NCBI RefSeq assembly: GCF_002869765.1
Contig: NZ_PNOR01000004.1
Location: 62,001 to 126,000, forward strand
Direction: 5' to 3'
DNA from: Deinococcus planocerae
GTDB lineage: Bacteria; Deinococcota; Deinococci; Deinococcales; Deinococcaceae
Length of the DNA stretch: 64,000 nt
The translations under genes and the position numbers were made by a program. Of the stretch, positions 11,625 to 22,995 are shown piece by piece. The first letter of the stretch is position 1; every line of letters starts with the position of its first letter. The notes under the pieces are model-generated. The model was not told the origin of the DNA, did no database searches, and saw only the letters and a program-made list of their open reading frames with translations.

Positions 11625-12320
11625 ATGGCCGACCTCCTGACCGGCTTCCGCACCGTCCTCGCGGGCGACTATCCGGCGCTCCTGCTCTCCGGCCTGGGCC
11701 TCACGCTCGCCGTCAGCCTGTGCGCGCTCGGGGTGTCGGTCGTGCTGGGTACGGCGCTGGGGGTGGCGCGGGTGTTCCGGCTGCCCGTCCTCGGCGCGTT
11801 CGGCAACGCCTACGTGGAGGTCGTGCGCGGCATTCCCCTGATCGTGCTGCTCAGCGTCGTGTATTACGGGTTGCCCGCGCTGGGCGTCACGCTGGAGGGC
11901 TTTCCGGCGGCGGTGATCGCGCTCGGGATGTACTCGGCGGCGTACACGAGCGAGATCGTGCGCGGGGGCCTGACGGGGGTGCCGCACGGGCAGGTCGAGG
12001 CGGCCCGCAGCCTGGGGCTGAGCCGCGCGCAGGCGCTGCGCTTCGTGATTCTCCCGCAGGCGTGGCGGGTCGCACTCCCCGCCCTCGGCAACGAGTTCGT
12101 GAGCCTGATTCTGGGGAGCAGCCTCGCCAGCGCCGTCACCTTGCAAGAACTCTTCGCGCAGGGCAAGTACATCACGGGGGTCACCTACCGCCAGTTCGAG
12201 GTCTACGCCGTGCTCGCCGCGGTGTACTTCGTCCTGACCTTCACCCTGACCCGGCTGGTGCGGGCGCTCGAACGGCGGCTGAGCCGCGGGCAGACGTTGC
12301 CTGCGCGGCGGGTGATCTGA
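11625..12320 (+). CDS. Amino-acid ABC transporter permease (HisM/GlnP type)
   Basis: Inner-membrane channel subunit of a polar amino-acid importer, 231 residues, five or more helices. The conserved cytoplasmic EAA loop is 'GQVEAARSLGLSRAQALRFVILPQA'. The family N-terminus 'GLGLTLAVSLCALGVSVVLG' is also present. It has its own promoter and ends one base into the next start (TGATG), so the downstream MDR gene is coupled to it. It probably pairs with the binding protein at 10431. The ATPase must be encoded elsewhere. Confidence 0.93.
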   Translation: MADLLTGFRTVLAGDYPALLLSGLGLTLAVSLCALGVSVVLGTALGVARVFRLPVLGAFGNAYVEVVRGIPLIVLLSVVYYGLPALGVTLEGFPAAVIALGMYSAAYTSEIVRGGLTGVPHGQVEAARSLGLSRAQALRFVILPQAWRVALPALGNEFVSLILGSSLASAVTLQELFAQGKYITGVTYRQFEVYAVLAAVYFVLTFTLTRLVRALERRLSRGQTLPARRVI

Positions 12321-13231
12321 TGCGGGTGCGCCGCCTCGTCCTGACGGCTCCGCGCGCTTTCCGGTGGGAGGAGGTGACCTTGCCCCCACCCGGCCCCGGT
12401 GAGGTCCGCGTCCGCACGCACCTGAGCGCCGTGAGCGTGGGGTCGGAACTTGGGGTGGTGGAAGGCCGGGTGCCAGGTGGCGCCTATCCCCGCCCGCTCG
12501 GCTACCAGACGCTCGGGGTGGTCGAGGCGGCGGGGGAGGGGGTCCGGCTCGCGCCCGGCACGCGGGTGGTCACGGTGCTGGGGCACGCGGGGGGCGGGGT
12601 TCACCGGGAGGCAAACGTCGTCCCCGTCCCCGGCGGGGTGCCCAGCCGGGTGGCCCTCGCCGTCATCCTGGGCGAGGAAACCTCCAAGGGTGTCCGCAGG
12701 GTCGCCCCTGGCCCCGGCGAGCGCGTCCTCGTGGCGGGGGCGGGGCTGCTGGGCCTGCTGACCGTGTTCAACCTGACCCGGCGCGGCGCGCCTCAGGTCA
12801 CCGTCACCGAACCGGACCCAGGGCGCCGAGAGCTGGCCCGGACGCTCGGGGCGCGGGAGGCCCTGCCGCCCGGTACAGTGGGCCGCGATGACTTCGACGT
12901 GGGGTTCGAGTGCAGCGCGTCCCCTGCCGCCTTCGCGGAACTGCTCGCCTGCCTGCGCCCCGGCGGGCGGGTCTGCGTCCTCTCGGATGGCAACTGGGGG
13001 GCGCTGACCCTGCCCCCCGCCTTCCACACCCGCGAGCTGACCGTCACGGCGTCGAGCGACGGAGAGGACTACGCCGCCTATGCCCGCTGGCTGTGGGGGC
13101 ACGCTGACCCGGTGCTGGAGCGTCTGTTCGAGGTGACTGTCCGCCCTGGCGACCTGCCCGCCTCCTTCAACCGGCTGCGGTTCCTGCCGCGCCCTGTCTC
13201 GCTCGTCGCCGACTGGAGGGGGGAGGGTTGA
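12320..13231 (+). CDS. MDR-family oxidoreductase lacking the catalytic zinc ligands
   Basis: Medium-chain dehydrogenase/reductase, 303 residues, from ATG 12320 overlapping the permease stop by one base. It has a GroES-like N-terminal half and a Rossmann half with 'VAGAGLLGLLTVFNLTRRG' and an Asp-Pro after strand 2 ('VTEPDPGRR'). The place where zinc alcohol dehydrogenases carry the first Cys and the GHE motif reads 'LSAVSVGSELGVV' and 'GHAGGGVHREA', so the catalytic zinc is probably absent. The substrate is unknown. It is coupled to AzlC downstream. Confidence 0.85.
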   Translation: MRVRRLVLTAPRAFRWEEVTLPPPGPGEVRVRTHLSAVSVGSELGVVEGRVPGGAYPRPLGYQTLGVVEAAGEGVRLAPGTRVVTVLGHAGGGVHREANVVPVPGGVPSRVALAVILGEETSKGVRRVAPGPGERVLVAGAGLLGLLTVFNLTRRGAPQVTVTEPDPGRRELARTLGAREALPPGTVGRDDFDVGFECSASPAAFAELLACLRPGGRVCVLSDGNWGALTLPPAFHTRELTVTASSDGEDYAAYARWLWGHADPVLERLFEVTVRPGDLPASFNRLRFLPRPVSLVADWRGEG

Positions 13232-13941
13232 CTCCGCTCCCCTTCCGGCCCGCCTTCTGGCGCGGCTTCCGGGCCCTGATGCCGCTGTGGCTCGGCCTGA
13301 TCCCCTTTGCGGTCGCCTACGCGGTCACGGCGCGGGCGGCGGGGTTGACGGTGTGGGAGACGCAACTGCTCAGCCTCACTGTCTTCGCGGGCGCCTCGCA
13401 GTTCGCGGCGGCGGGGTTGTTCGGGGCGGGGGCCTCCGGGTGGGGCATCGTGGCGACCACCTTCTTGCTCAATGCCCGGCACGTGCTGTACGGCCTGAGC
13501 CTCGCGCGGCAGCTTCCCCTGGGGCGGGGGGAGCGAATGATCGCCGCCCAGTTCCTCACCGACGAGGCGTACGGGGTGGCGGTCGTGCGCGGGCCGGGGG
13601 AGCCGGGAGGCCTGAGCTTCGGCTTCCTGCTGGGCGCCGAACTCAGCCTGTACGTGATCTGGAACGCGGCGACCCTCGCCGGGGCGCTCGCGGGCGCGGT
13701 GCTCCCCGACCCCGCCGCCCTCGGCGTGGGCGTGGTCTTCCCGCTCGCCTTCCTCGGGCTGCTGGTGCCGATGGTGCGTGACCGGGTGAGCGTCCTCGTG
13801 GCGCTGCTCTCCGGTGTGGGGGCCTGGGTTCTCGGGCGCGCGTTGCCGGGCGGGCTCGTCGTGCTGCTCGCCGGGGTGGGTGGGGCCCTGCTCGGGGCTT
13901 TCCTGGTCACCAGAGGAGGTCAGGCGGGGGAGAGCGCGTGA
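13228..13941 (+). CDS. azlC: AzlC family transporter subunit
   Basis: Polytopic membrane protein of 237 residues. With AzlD it forms a branched-chain amino-acid (or analogue) exporter. The start is TTG 13228, overlapping the preceding stop, with GGAGGGG just upstream. The family motif 'FAGASQFAAAGLFGAGAS' is clear, followed by 'FLLNARHVLYGLSLARQL' and 'AQFLTDEAYGVAV'. It overlaps azlD by 4 nt. Confidence 0.93.
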   Translation: MTPLPFRPAFWRGFRALMPLWLGLIPFAVAYAVTARAAGLTVWETQLLSLTVFAGASQFAAAGLFGAGASGWGIVATTFLLNARHVLYGLSLARQLPLGRGERMIAAQFLTDEAYGVAVVRGPGEPGGLSFGFLLGAELSLYVIWNAATLAGALAGAVLPDPAALGVGVVFPLAFLGLLVPMVRDRVSVLVALLSGVGAWVLGRALPGGLVVLLAGVGGALLGAFLVTRGGQAGESA

Positions 13942-14234
13942 GCGTCCCGGTCGTCATCCTGCTGATGTGGGCGGTGACCTACCCCGCGCGGCTGCTCGGC
14001 CTCAGCCTGGGTCGCCTGCGGCTGCCGCCCTTCTGGCTCGCCTTCCTGCGCTTCGTGCCCGTCAGCGTCTTCGCGGCGCTCATCGTCCCCGACGTGCTCG
14101 GCAGCCCCGAGTGGGCCCGCCGCCTGGTGGGCTGCGCGGTCGGCGGCCTGCTGATGTGGCGCACCCGCAACCTCGCCCTGGGCATCCTGGTCGGCTTCGC
14201 GGCGTCCTGGGCGGCGCGGCTGGCGGGGTTGTGA
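13938..14234 (+). CDS. azlD: AzlD domain protein
   Basis: Small partner of AzlC, 98 residues with about four short membrane helices. It starts at GTG 13938 within the AzlC stop (GTGA). The family stretch 'PPFWLAFLRFVPVSVFAALI' is present. It probably completes the two-component branched-chain amino-acid exporter. Confidence 0.92.
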   Translation: MSVPVVILLMWAVTYPARLLGLSLGRLRLPPFWLAFLRFVPVSVFAALIVPDVLGSPEWARRLVGCAVGGLLMWRTRNLALGILVGFAASWAARLAGL

Positions 14235-14245
14235 AGGGTGGCACC

Positions 14246-14548
14246 TCAGTCGTCCTCAAAGACTGGAAGAACGATGTCCTCCAGAGCCTCTAAATAGTCG
14301 CGGCACTCGCCGGACAACCTTCCGACCACCCCGGCGAGCTTTCCCTGACAGTCTCGCGGCAGGTGGAGGGTCGGGGCGTCCCTGGCACCAGCGTTCCGGG
14401 AAAGTCGCACGAGCAGCCCTGCCACATCCGCGTCCAACATCACGAGGTCCACGCTTCCCACGCCGGGAGGGCAGGGTGGGGACCGCCATTCGTGCCGGAC
14501 GGCGAACGATTCCTGCCAGGATGAACCTTGATCGTCTGGGGAGGGCAT
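14246..14548 (-). CDS. Hypothetical protein
   Basis: About 100 residues if it starts at ATG 14548 (GTG 14557 is an alternative). No strong ribosome-binding site is visible. The C-terminal half ('VDLVMLDADVAGLLVRLSRN', 'GRLSGECRDYLEALEDIVLP') reads like a genuine helical protein. It is convergent with azlD, and its start lies about 115 bp from the divergent PASTA gene. I do not recognise it. Confidence 0.45.
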   Translation of the reverse strand: MPSPDDQGSSWQESFAVRHEWRSPPCPPGVGSVDLVMLDADVAGLLVRLSRNAGARDAPTLHLPRDCQGKLAGVVGRLSGECRDYLEALEDIVLPVFEDD

Positions 14549-14647
14549 CCGTTCCACAGGATGTCGGGGACGGTCTGACCCGGCAGTGCGCCTCCCACCC
14601 CCACCGAAGGCCGACTGCCGAAACACCTCTCCCTCACCCGGTCGCGC

Positions 14648-14653
14648 TATCTT
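14648..14653 (+). promoter_or_regulatory. -10 box for the leaderless PASTA-protein gene
   Basis: TATCTT, 8 nt before ATG 14662. Confidence 0.5.
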
Positions 14654-14661
14654 GGCGGTGA

Positions 14662-16323
14662 ATGACGGCACAGGCAGGAGTCATCGACGGGAAGTACGAG
14701 GTCGTCCGCGAACTCGGGCGGGAGGGCAACGTGACCCTCAGCGAGGTGCGCTCGGGGGAGGGCGTGACCCGGCGCCTGGCCTGGTTCGAGGTCTCCACCC
14801 CCGAGGGCCGGCAGGGCTTCCACGCCTACCGCTCGGCCCTGCGCGCCATCGAACCCGCGGGGCTGACCGACGTGGTGGCCCGCCCCGGCGCGTACTACGC
14901 CGTGTGGCAGCCGGTGGCGGGAATGCCCCTGGCCGAGTTCGCCGACCAGCCCAACAAGCAGGAGGAGACGGTCGACGCCGTGCGCTCGCTTGCCGCCCGG
15001 CTCGCCGAGCAGGGGTACGCCCTGCCCGACGCGGACGTGGTGATCGAGGGCCGCGAGCCCCGCGTCGCCTACCTGCGGCCCGCGCCGGGGGGGCGCTCCC
15101 CCGAGGAGGTCGTCCGGCTGAGCGAGGTGGCCCTCGCGGGCCTCGCCAGGGGGCGGATTCGGCCCAAACGCCAGCGGCAGCCGGGCGCGTGGCTCGCCTT
15201 CGTGCCGGGGCTGCTGCTGCTCGGCGGGGCCGCCTACCTGGGGACCCAGGCGGCGCAGATTTACCTCAATCCCCCCGTGCGCGAGGTCGCGGCGGTGGCG
15301 GGCCGGGGGGCGCAGGCCGCCGCCGAGAGCCTCACGGGATCGGGCTTCCGGGTGGAGTACACCCTGGGGGACGCGAACAACGTGCCCATCGGCGCCGTGA
15401 TCCGCCAGGACCCGGCGGCGGGCACCCAGCTCCCGGTGGGGCGCCTGGTCACCCTGACCGTGAACAACCCGCCCAGCCTGAGCGTGCCCAGGTTGGAAGA
15501 GCTCACGGTGGCCCAGGCGCGCGGGGCGCTGCGCGACTCGTCCCTGACCCTGGGGCAGGTCTACCGGGTGGACGGGACGCTGACGAACACGCCCGAGGGC
15601 CGCATCGTCGCCCAGGTGCCCGAGGCGGGCGCGAACCTGCAACGCGGCCAACCCGTGCAGCTTCTCGTCTCGACGGGCGTGCGCGGCGAGGACACCTGGA
15701 TCGCCGACCTGACGGGCCTGCCCTTCGAGGCCGCCCGCGAACACGCCCGCGCCGCCGGGCTGGTCGTCAACCGGGTGGTGGAGCGCACGAGCGACGCTCC
15801 CGAGAACACCGTGCTGGAGCAGACCCCCGCCCCCTACGTGCGCGTCGCGGTGGGCAGCCCGGTGACGCTCACGGTCGCCGTGGCCCGCTTCGTCGCCCCC
15901 AGCCGCCCGGCGGGGAGCCTGCCCCTGCCCCCGCCGCCCCCCACCCCCGAGCAGCCCGCCACGCCGGAGGCGGTGCCCGGAGAGCCGGGCGGGGCCACCA
16001 CCGGGACGGAAGGCGGGGGGGCCACCGCCGAGCCTCTCGCCCCCGAGAACATTCCCGCCACGCCGCTCCCCTCGCCTGGGGAGAGCCCCGCCACCGGGGA
16101 AGGCCGCACCGTGAACTTCCGCTACGTCTTCCCGAGCGACCTCCCCGCCGGGACGTACACCATCGCCGTGCGCGACGCGAACGGGGAGCGCGAGATCCTG
16201 GCCGCCACCGACAGCTCCCAGCTCGCAGGCGCGACCGCCGAGCAGCGCGACATCCCCGTCACGGGCGACGTGGTGTTCGTGATCCGGCAAAACGGGGCCG
16301 AGTACACGACGGTCACGCCGTAG
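14662..16323 (+). CDS. Pseudokinase-like single-pass membrane protein with PASTA domains
   Basis: Protein of 553 residues. Residues 1-165 begin like a serine/threonine kinase N-lobe ('IDGKYEVVRELGREGNVTL') but lack a glycine-rich loop, a VAIK lysine, HRD and DFG, and are too short for a kinase domain. A basic stretch and one membrane helix (about 176-193) follow. Three PASTA-like repeats then cover roughly 204-269, 272-345 and 350-415, with 'IRQDPAAGTQLPVG', 'VAQVPEAGANLQRG' and 'LEQTPAPYVRVAVG' as their cores. A Pro/Glu-rich linker (about 418-480) leads to a C-terminal domain near 485-553. PASTA domains bind muropeptides or beta-lactams in PknB-type kinases and PBPs. This may be a cell-wall sensor without kinase activity. 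Confidence 0.85.
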   Translation: MTAQAGVIDGKYEVVRELGREGNVTLSEVRSGEGVTRRLAWFEVSTPEGRQGFHAYRSALRAIEPAGLTDVVARPGAYYAVWQPVAGMPLAEFADQPNKQEETVDAVRSLAARLAEQGYALPDADVVIEGREPRVAYLRPAPGGRSPEEVVRLSEVALAGLARGRIRPKRQRQPGAWLAFVPGLLLLGGAAYLGTQAAQIYLNPPVREVAAVAGRGAQAAAESLTGSGFRVEYTLGDANNVPIGAVIRQDPAAGTQLPVGRLVTLTVNNPPSLSVPRLEELTVAQARGALRDSSLTLGQVYRVDGTLTNTPEGRIVAQVPEAGANLQRGQPVQLLVSTGVRGEDTWIADLTGLPFEAAREHARAAGLVVNRVVERTSDAPENTVLEQTPAPYVRVAVGSPVTLTVAVARFVAPSRPAGSLPLPPPPPTPEQPATPEAVPGEPGGATTGTEGGGATAEPLAPENIPATPLPSPGESPATGEGRTVNFRYVFPSDLPAGTYTIAVRDANGEREILAATDSSQLAGATAEQRDIPVTGDVVFVIRQNGAEYTTVTP

Positions 16324-16381
16324 GGGTGGGTCGTGGGGAGCTTCCCGCTTCCTCTCCCCCCGCCAGAGCATTCTGCGAGAA

Positions 16382-16412
16382 ACCTGTCACCCTGAACGAA
16401 GAGAAGGGTCTC
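16382..16412 (+). repeat. Family C repeat, partial copy
   Basis: Contains GTCACCCTGAACGAAG and AGGGTCTCG, matching 17781-17848 in the same orientation. Such 'GTCAyCCTGAgCGAAG' intergenic repeats occur in many bacterial genomes. It lies in the 270-bp gap before the cysteine desulfurase. Confidence 0.6.
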
Positions 16413-16595
16413 GCCGACCTGGCGACGGGCCCCCGCGGAGTTGCCCCCGAAGCGAAGGTCTCCGCCCGACCGCGTTCTCGTGCGGGGCGCTCCGGGAAGA
16501 CGGCGCGAAAGGTGTCTCCTCCACGCCCCCGCGCTCCTGCCCCCGTTACCCTGACGGGCAGGCTCCGGACCTTCTCTCCGGCCCACCCGACACCC

Positions 16596-17729
16596 ATGAT
16601 CTACCTCGACTACGCCGCCACCCATCCCATGACGCCCGAGGCGCTCGCCGCCTATGCCGAGGCCGCCGCGCTGCCCGGCAACCCGGCCTCGGTCCACGCG
16701 GCGGGGCAGGCCGCCCGCGAGCGGCTGGAGGAGGGCCGCGCCCGCGTCGCCGCCGCGCTGGGGGTGGACGCCCGCACCGTGGTCGCCAACGGGGGCGGCA
16801 CCGAGGGGGACAACCACGTCCTGCTCGGGGTGGCCCGGGCGTGGGTGGAGGCCCACGGGCAGCCCGGCCACCTCGTCACCACCCTCACCGAGCACTCCGC
16901 CGTCCTCGCGCCCGCCCGGTGGCTCGCCGCGCAGGGGTGGGACGTGACCTTCCTGACGCCGGACGCGCACGGGCGCTATGACCCGGCCCAGCTCGCCGAG
17001 GCCCTGAGGGACGGCACGGCGCTCGTGTCCATCCACCACGCGAACAACGAGATCGGCACCGTGCAGGACACCGCCGCGCTCGCCGCCGTGGCCTTGGAGC
17101 GGGGCGTTCCCTACCACACCGACGCGGTGCAGGCACCCGGTGTGTTGCTCCTCGATCTGCCCGGCTGGGGCGTCAGTTATGCCACCCTCAGCGCCCACAA
17201 GTGGGGCGGGCCGCGCGGGGTGGGGTTCCTGTACGTGCGGCGCGGCGCGGCCCTGCCCCCCGTCACCCTCGGCGGCGGGCAGGAGGGGGGCCTGCGCGCC
17301 GGAACCCAGAACACGGCGGGCGTGTACGCGGCGGGGGTGGCCCTCACCCACGCGGAGGCGGAGCGGGAGTCCACCTGCGCGCACCTGACCCGGCTGCGGA
17401 CGCGCTTCCTGGCCGGGGTGGCGGGCATCCCTGGCCTGGGGGTGAACCACCCCCCGGACGCCAGCCCCAAGATCGCGTCGGTGACGGTTCCCGGCGCGGA
17501 CGGCGAGGCCCTGCTGATGAACCTCGACCTGCTCGGCGTCTGCGCGAGCGCCGGGAGCGCCTGCGCCGCCGGAACGATGCAGCCCAGCCACGTGCTCACC
17601 GCCGTCGGCCTGGGCGAGGCGGACGCCCGCGCTACGCTGCGCTTCAGTTTTGGCCGGGCGACCACGGAGGCCGAGGTGGACGCCGCCGCAGGGGCGCTGA
17701 CGCAGGCGGCGGGGTGGAGCCGGGGCTGA
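16596..17729 (+). CDS. Cysteine desulfurase (NifS/IscS family)
   Basis: PLP-dependent enzyme that takes sulfur from cysteine for Fe-S clusters, thiamine, molybdopterin or tRNA thiolation. It has 377 residues from ATG 16596, with 'MIYLDYAATHPM' at the very start as is usual. The PLP lysine is K202 in 'SAHKWGGPRGVGF', and the persulfide cysteine is C323 in 'SAGSACAAGTMQPSHVL'. The leader of about 40 nt shows no strong ribosome-binding site; TACCCT at 16547-16552 is a possible -10. Family C repeats lie on both sides. The physiological acceptor is unknown. Confidence 0.94.
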   Translation: MIYLDYAATHPMTPEALAAYAEAAALPGNPASVHAAGQAARERLEEGRARVAAALGVDARTVVANGGGTEGDNHVLLGVARAWVEAHGQPGHLVTTLTEHSAVLAPARWLAAQGWDVTFLTPDAHGRYDPAQLAEALRDGTALVSIHHANNEIGTVQDTAALAAVALERGVPYHTDAVQAPGVLLLDLPGWGVSYATLSAHKWGGPRGVGFLYVRRGAALPPVTLGGGQEGGLRAGTQNTAGVYAAGVALTHAEAERESTCAHLTRLRTRFLAGVAGIPGLGVNHPPDASPKIASVTVPGADGEALLMNLDLLGVCASAGSACAAGTMQPSHVLTAVGLGEADARATLRFSFGRATTEAEVDAAAGALTQAAGWSRG

Positions 17730-17780
17730 CCGCTGGAGAGAAGTCGGCGACACTGCTTCCCAGGACCCTCGCCGGAGGAG

Positions 17781-17848
17781 GTGTCACCCTGAACGAAGTG
17801 AGGGGTCTCGCCCGGGGCATCGGGGAGGTTTCGCTTCACTCAGCATGA
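17781..17848 (+). repeat. Family C palindromic repeat
   Basis: The left arm GTCACCCTGAACGAAGTGA pairs imperfectly with the right arm TCGCTTCACTCAGCATGAC, giving a hairpin of about 65 nt. It lies 50 bp past the cysteine desulfurase stop and could act as a transcript end or RNA-stability element. The rest of the gap to 17996 holds nothing I recognise. Confidence 0.7.
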
Positions 17849-17996
17849 CCGACCCTTCTGGCCGCTCCGGGGCCAGGTGGCCGAGCGTGGCTGCCCTGGG
17901 AAGGGTCCGCCGCGTCCGCGCCCCTGACGCCTTCGCCCGTCAGCGGGTCCATCCCGCTCCGCTCCGACCCTGGGTGAGGCTCAGCGAAGGCCCGGC

Positions 17997-19412
17997 TCAG
18001 GGATTGCCCGGTTCCGCCAGCGTCAACGTCTGCTGCCGGGTCTGCCCGCCGCGCCGCACGGTGAGGGTCACCCGGTCGCCGGGCTGCCGGACGATCAGGG
18101 CACTTTGCAGGTCCTGCACGGTGGAGACCTCCTGGTCCCCGATCCGCGTGATGATGTCCCCGCCCACCCGCAGGCTCCCGCCCGGCACGGCGACCTCGCG
18201 GCTGCCGCCCCGCAGCCCCGCCTGGGCCGCCGGGCTGGCCGGGGTCACCTCCTGCACGAGCACGCCGTTGTCGGGGAGGTCCAGCCCCTGCCGCGCCTGC
18301 GGGCTGAGCGCCTGAAGGGGAAAGCCCACGATCCCGATGCGCGGCGCTCCCACCTCCCGCCCGGCGCGCAGCCGAGGCAAGATCGCCTTGGCGACGTTGA
18401 TGGGGACCGCGAAGCCCACCCCGGCGCTCTGCCCCACCCCGGTCGCCGCCCCGGCGGGCGAGAGGATCTGGGTGTTCACCCCGATCACCTCGCCCCGGCT
18501 GTTGACCAGCGGCCCGCCCGAGTTGCCGGGATTGATCGCCGCGTCGGTCTGGATGGTGTTCTGGGGGATGTCGTTCACGCCGATGGGGACGACCCGGTTT
18601 TTCGCCGACACGATGCCCTGGGTGACGGTGAATTCCAGCCCGAAGGGCGCCCCCATCGCGATGGCCTTCTGGCCCACCCGTACCCGGTCGCTGTTGCCCA
18701 TCGCCATCGGCTCGTAGGCGGTTTGCGGCACGTTCTGCGCCTGGAGGAGGGCGAGGTCGTAGTCGGGGGCGGTGGCGATCACGCGGGCGGGGTACTCGCG
18801 CTGGCTCTCGTGCAACCGCACGGAGACCCGGCTCGCCCCGCTGACGACGTGGTTGTTGGTGATGATGAACCCCTGGTTGTCGATGAAAAAGCCCGAGCCC
18901 GAGCCCGTCGGCTCGATGCCCCCGCCCGCGCTCGGCCCCGGGGTGGGCGCCGGACCGCCGAAGGGGTTGGAGAGCAAGTCGGTCTGCGGCGCGTCGAAGC
19001 GGGTGACGAACACCACCCCGTCCTGTCGCCGCTCGACCACCTCGACGGTGTTCTCCTCATAGTTCAGCAGGTCGATCCGCTCCTGCGAGGCGGTGGGGGC
19101 CGCCCCCGTGGTCTGCCCCTGCGCCGTCCGGGTCTGCCCGGGGGACGTGGCCTGCGACTCACCCTGCGTGGCGCCCGCGGGGGGAGTGCTCTGGCCCTGC
19201 GCCGCTTCCGGCGGTGTCTGGCTCTGCTGGGGCTGCGCCGAGTTCTGGGACGTGGTGCCCGTGCTCTCCTGGGTAGTGCTCGTGTTGTTCGCGTTGCCCG
19301 TTCCGGTGTCACACCCGGCGAGCGCCAGGCTGAGCAAGACGAGCAGCGCTGCGGAGCCCCGTCCGGGCGTGCGGGGGGAGGGGCGGCCCGGATGGCGGTG
19401 AGGTGCGTTCAT
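17997..19412 (-). CDS. HtrA/DegP-type serine protease, predicted lipoprotein
   Basis: Envelope protease of family S1C, 471 residues. The signal peptide ends in the lipobox 'LALAGC' (C34), so it is probably membrane-anchored outside the cytoplasm. A Ser/Thr/Gln-rich linker covers about residues 36-110. The trypsin-like domain shows His in 'ITNNHVV', Asp in 'APDYDLALLQ' and the nucleophile S298 in 'NPGNSGGPLV'. One PDZ domain follows, ending 'LTVRRGGQTRQQTLTLAEPG'. It likely degrades or refolds misfolded envelope proteins. It is transcribed alone. Confidence 0.95.
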   Translation of the reverse strand: MNAPHRHPGRPSPRTPGRGSAALLVLLSLALAGCDTGTGNANNTSTTQESTGTTSQNSAQPQQSQTPPEAAQGQSTPPAGATQGESQATSPGQTRTAQGQTTGAAPTASQERIDLLNYEENTVEVVERRQDGVVFVTRFDAPQTDLLSNPFGGPAPTPGPSAGGGIEPTGSGSGFFIDNQGFIITNNHVVSGASRVSVRLHESQREYPARVIATAPDYDLALLQAQNVPQTAYEPMAMGNSDRVRVGQKAIAMGAPFGLEFTVTQGIVSAKNRVVPIGVNDIPQNTIQTDAAINPGNSGGPLVNSRGEVIGVNTQILSPAGAATGVGQSAGVGFAVPINVAKAILPRLRAGREVGAPRIGIVGFPLQALSPQARQGLDLPDNGVLVQEVTPASPAAQAGLRGGSREVAVPGGSLRVGGDIITRIGDQEVSTVQDLQSALIVRQPGDRVTLTVRRGGQTRQQTLTLAEPGNP

Positions 19413-19631
19413 GGCTCATTATTCGCCTCTGCGGGTGTGCCGTGTGACAGGGCGCCCTTGAGCAAGGTCAGGGAAAGGGCCCGGCCTCACACCTTCACCC
19501 GGAGAGCCACCCGCTGCCCATACCTCTTCATCTGCCAGGCGGGCACGTGCGATTGCGCGCTGTCGCCCGGGGCGAAAAGGGCACCATCCCTGGACAACTC
19601 ATTCGCGCTGTCGAGCCACGACCTCCAACGC

Positions 19632-20129
19632 TCAGAAGGGCAGCAGCCCGGTCATCAGGTAGACACTGCCCCTTGTCGGTCCGTCTGCGTTGTCCAAAAC
19701 GTTGAAGCCCCCGATGCGACCGTCCACGTCACAGAATTCCCTCTCGCTGCTCGTCGGGGCGCGGCAATTCACGTCGTGCAGCCTGCCGTCGAGGGTCCGC
19801 ATCTGCCCGGTCTGGAGCTTCGGGGCGGCGAAGATGTGGGCGCGTGCGAAGGTTCCCGCCTCCGCCGAGGCGAGGAAGTTCTCGACGCTGACGCCCTTAC
19901 GCGCCAGCGCTGCGGCGAGTTCGGGGCGGTCGTCCCCATTGGGCAGCAAAACGGTGACCTCCCCCTCCACCGTCCTCAGGACGGGCAGGATGGCCTGACA
20001 GCCCAGCCCCTCCTTGTCACGGGCACAGAGCCGGATGTACTCGCGCGCATCCGGCGGCGTGTACAGATCGAGGCCGGGGCTGCACGCCGACAGCATGACG
20101 GCGGTGAGGGCAGCGGGAAGCAGGTTCAT
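19632..20129 (-). CDS. Hypothetical lipoprotein
   Basis: Protein of 165 residues with a short signal peptide and a lipobox ('VMLSAC', Cys about residue 16). The mature part contains four further cysteines (in 'IRLCARDKEGLGCQ', 'VNCRAP' and 'EFCDVD'), which could form disulfides outside the cytoplasm. I do not recognise the family. A TACGCT -10 box lies about 10 nt before the ATG. It is on the same strand as htrA but separated by about 220 bp in which I see nothing clear. Confidence 0.75.
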   Translation of the reverse strand: MNLLPAALTAVMLSACSPGLDLYTPPDAREYIRLCARDKEGLGCQAILPVLRTVEGEVTVLLPNGDDRPELAAALARKGVSVENFLASAEAGTFARAHIFAAPKLQTGQMRTLDGRLHDVNCRAPTSSEREFCDVDGRIGGFNVLDNADGPTRGSVYLMTGLLPF

Positions 20130-20161
20130 AGGTCACCCCAGCGTAACCCCGCAGGGGCAAG

Positions 20162-20197
20162 AAAAAGCCCCCGACACCCTCTCCGGGCACGGGGACT
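20162..20197 (-). terminator. Terminator after valS
   Basis: On the minus strand CCCCG...CGGGG-GC is followed by five T (20162-20166). It lies 24 nt past the valS stop. Confidence 0.7.
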
Positions 20198-20220
20198 TCC
20201 TGACGCTCGCCACCTGACCC

Positions 20221-22987
<2,767 letters not shown>

Positions 22988-22995
<8 letters not shown>

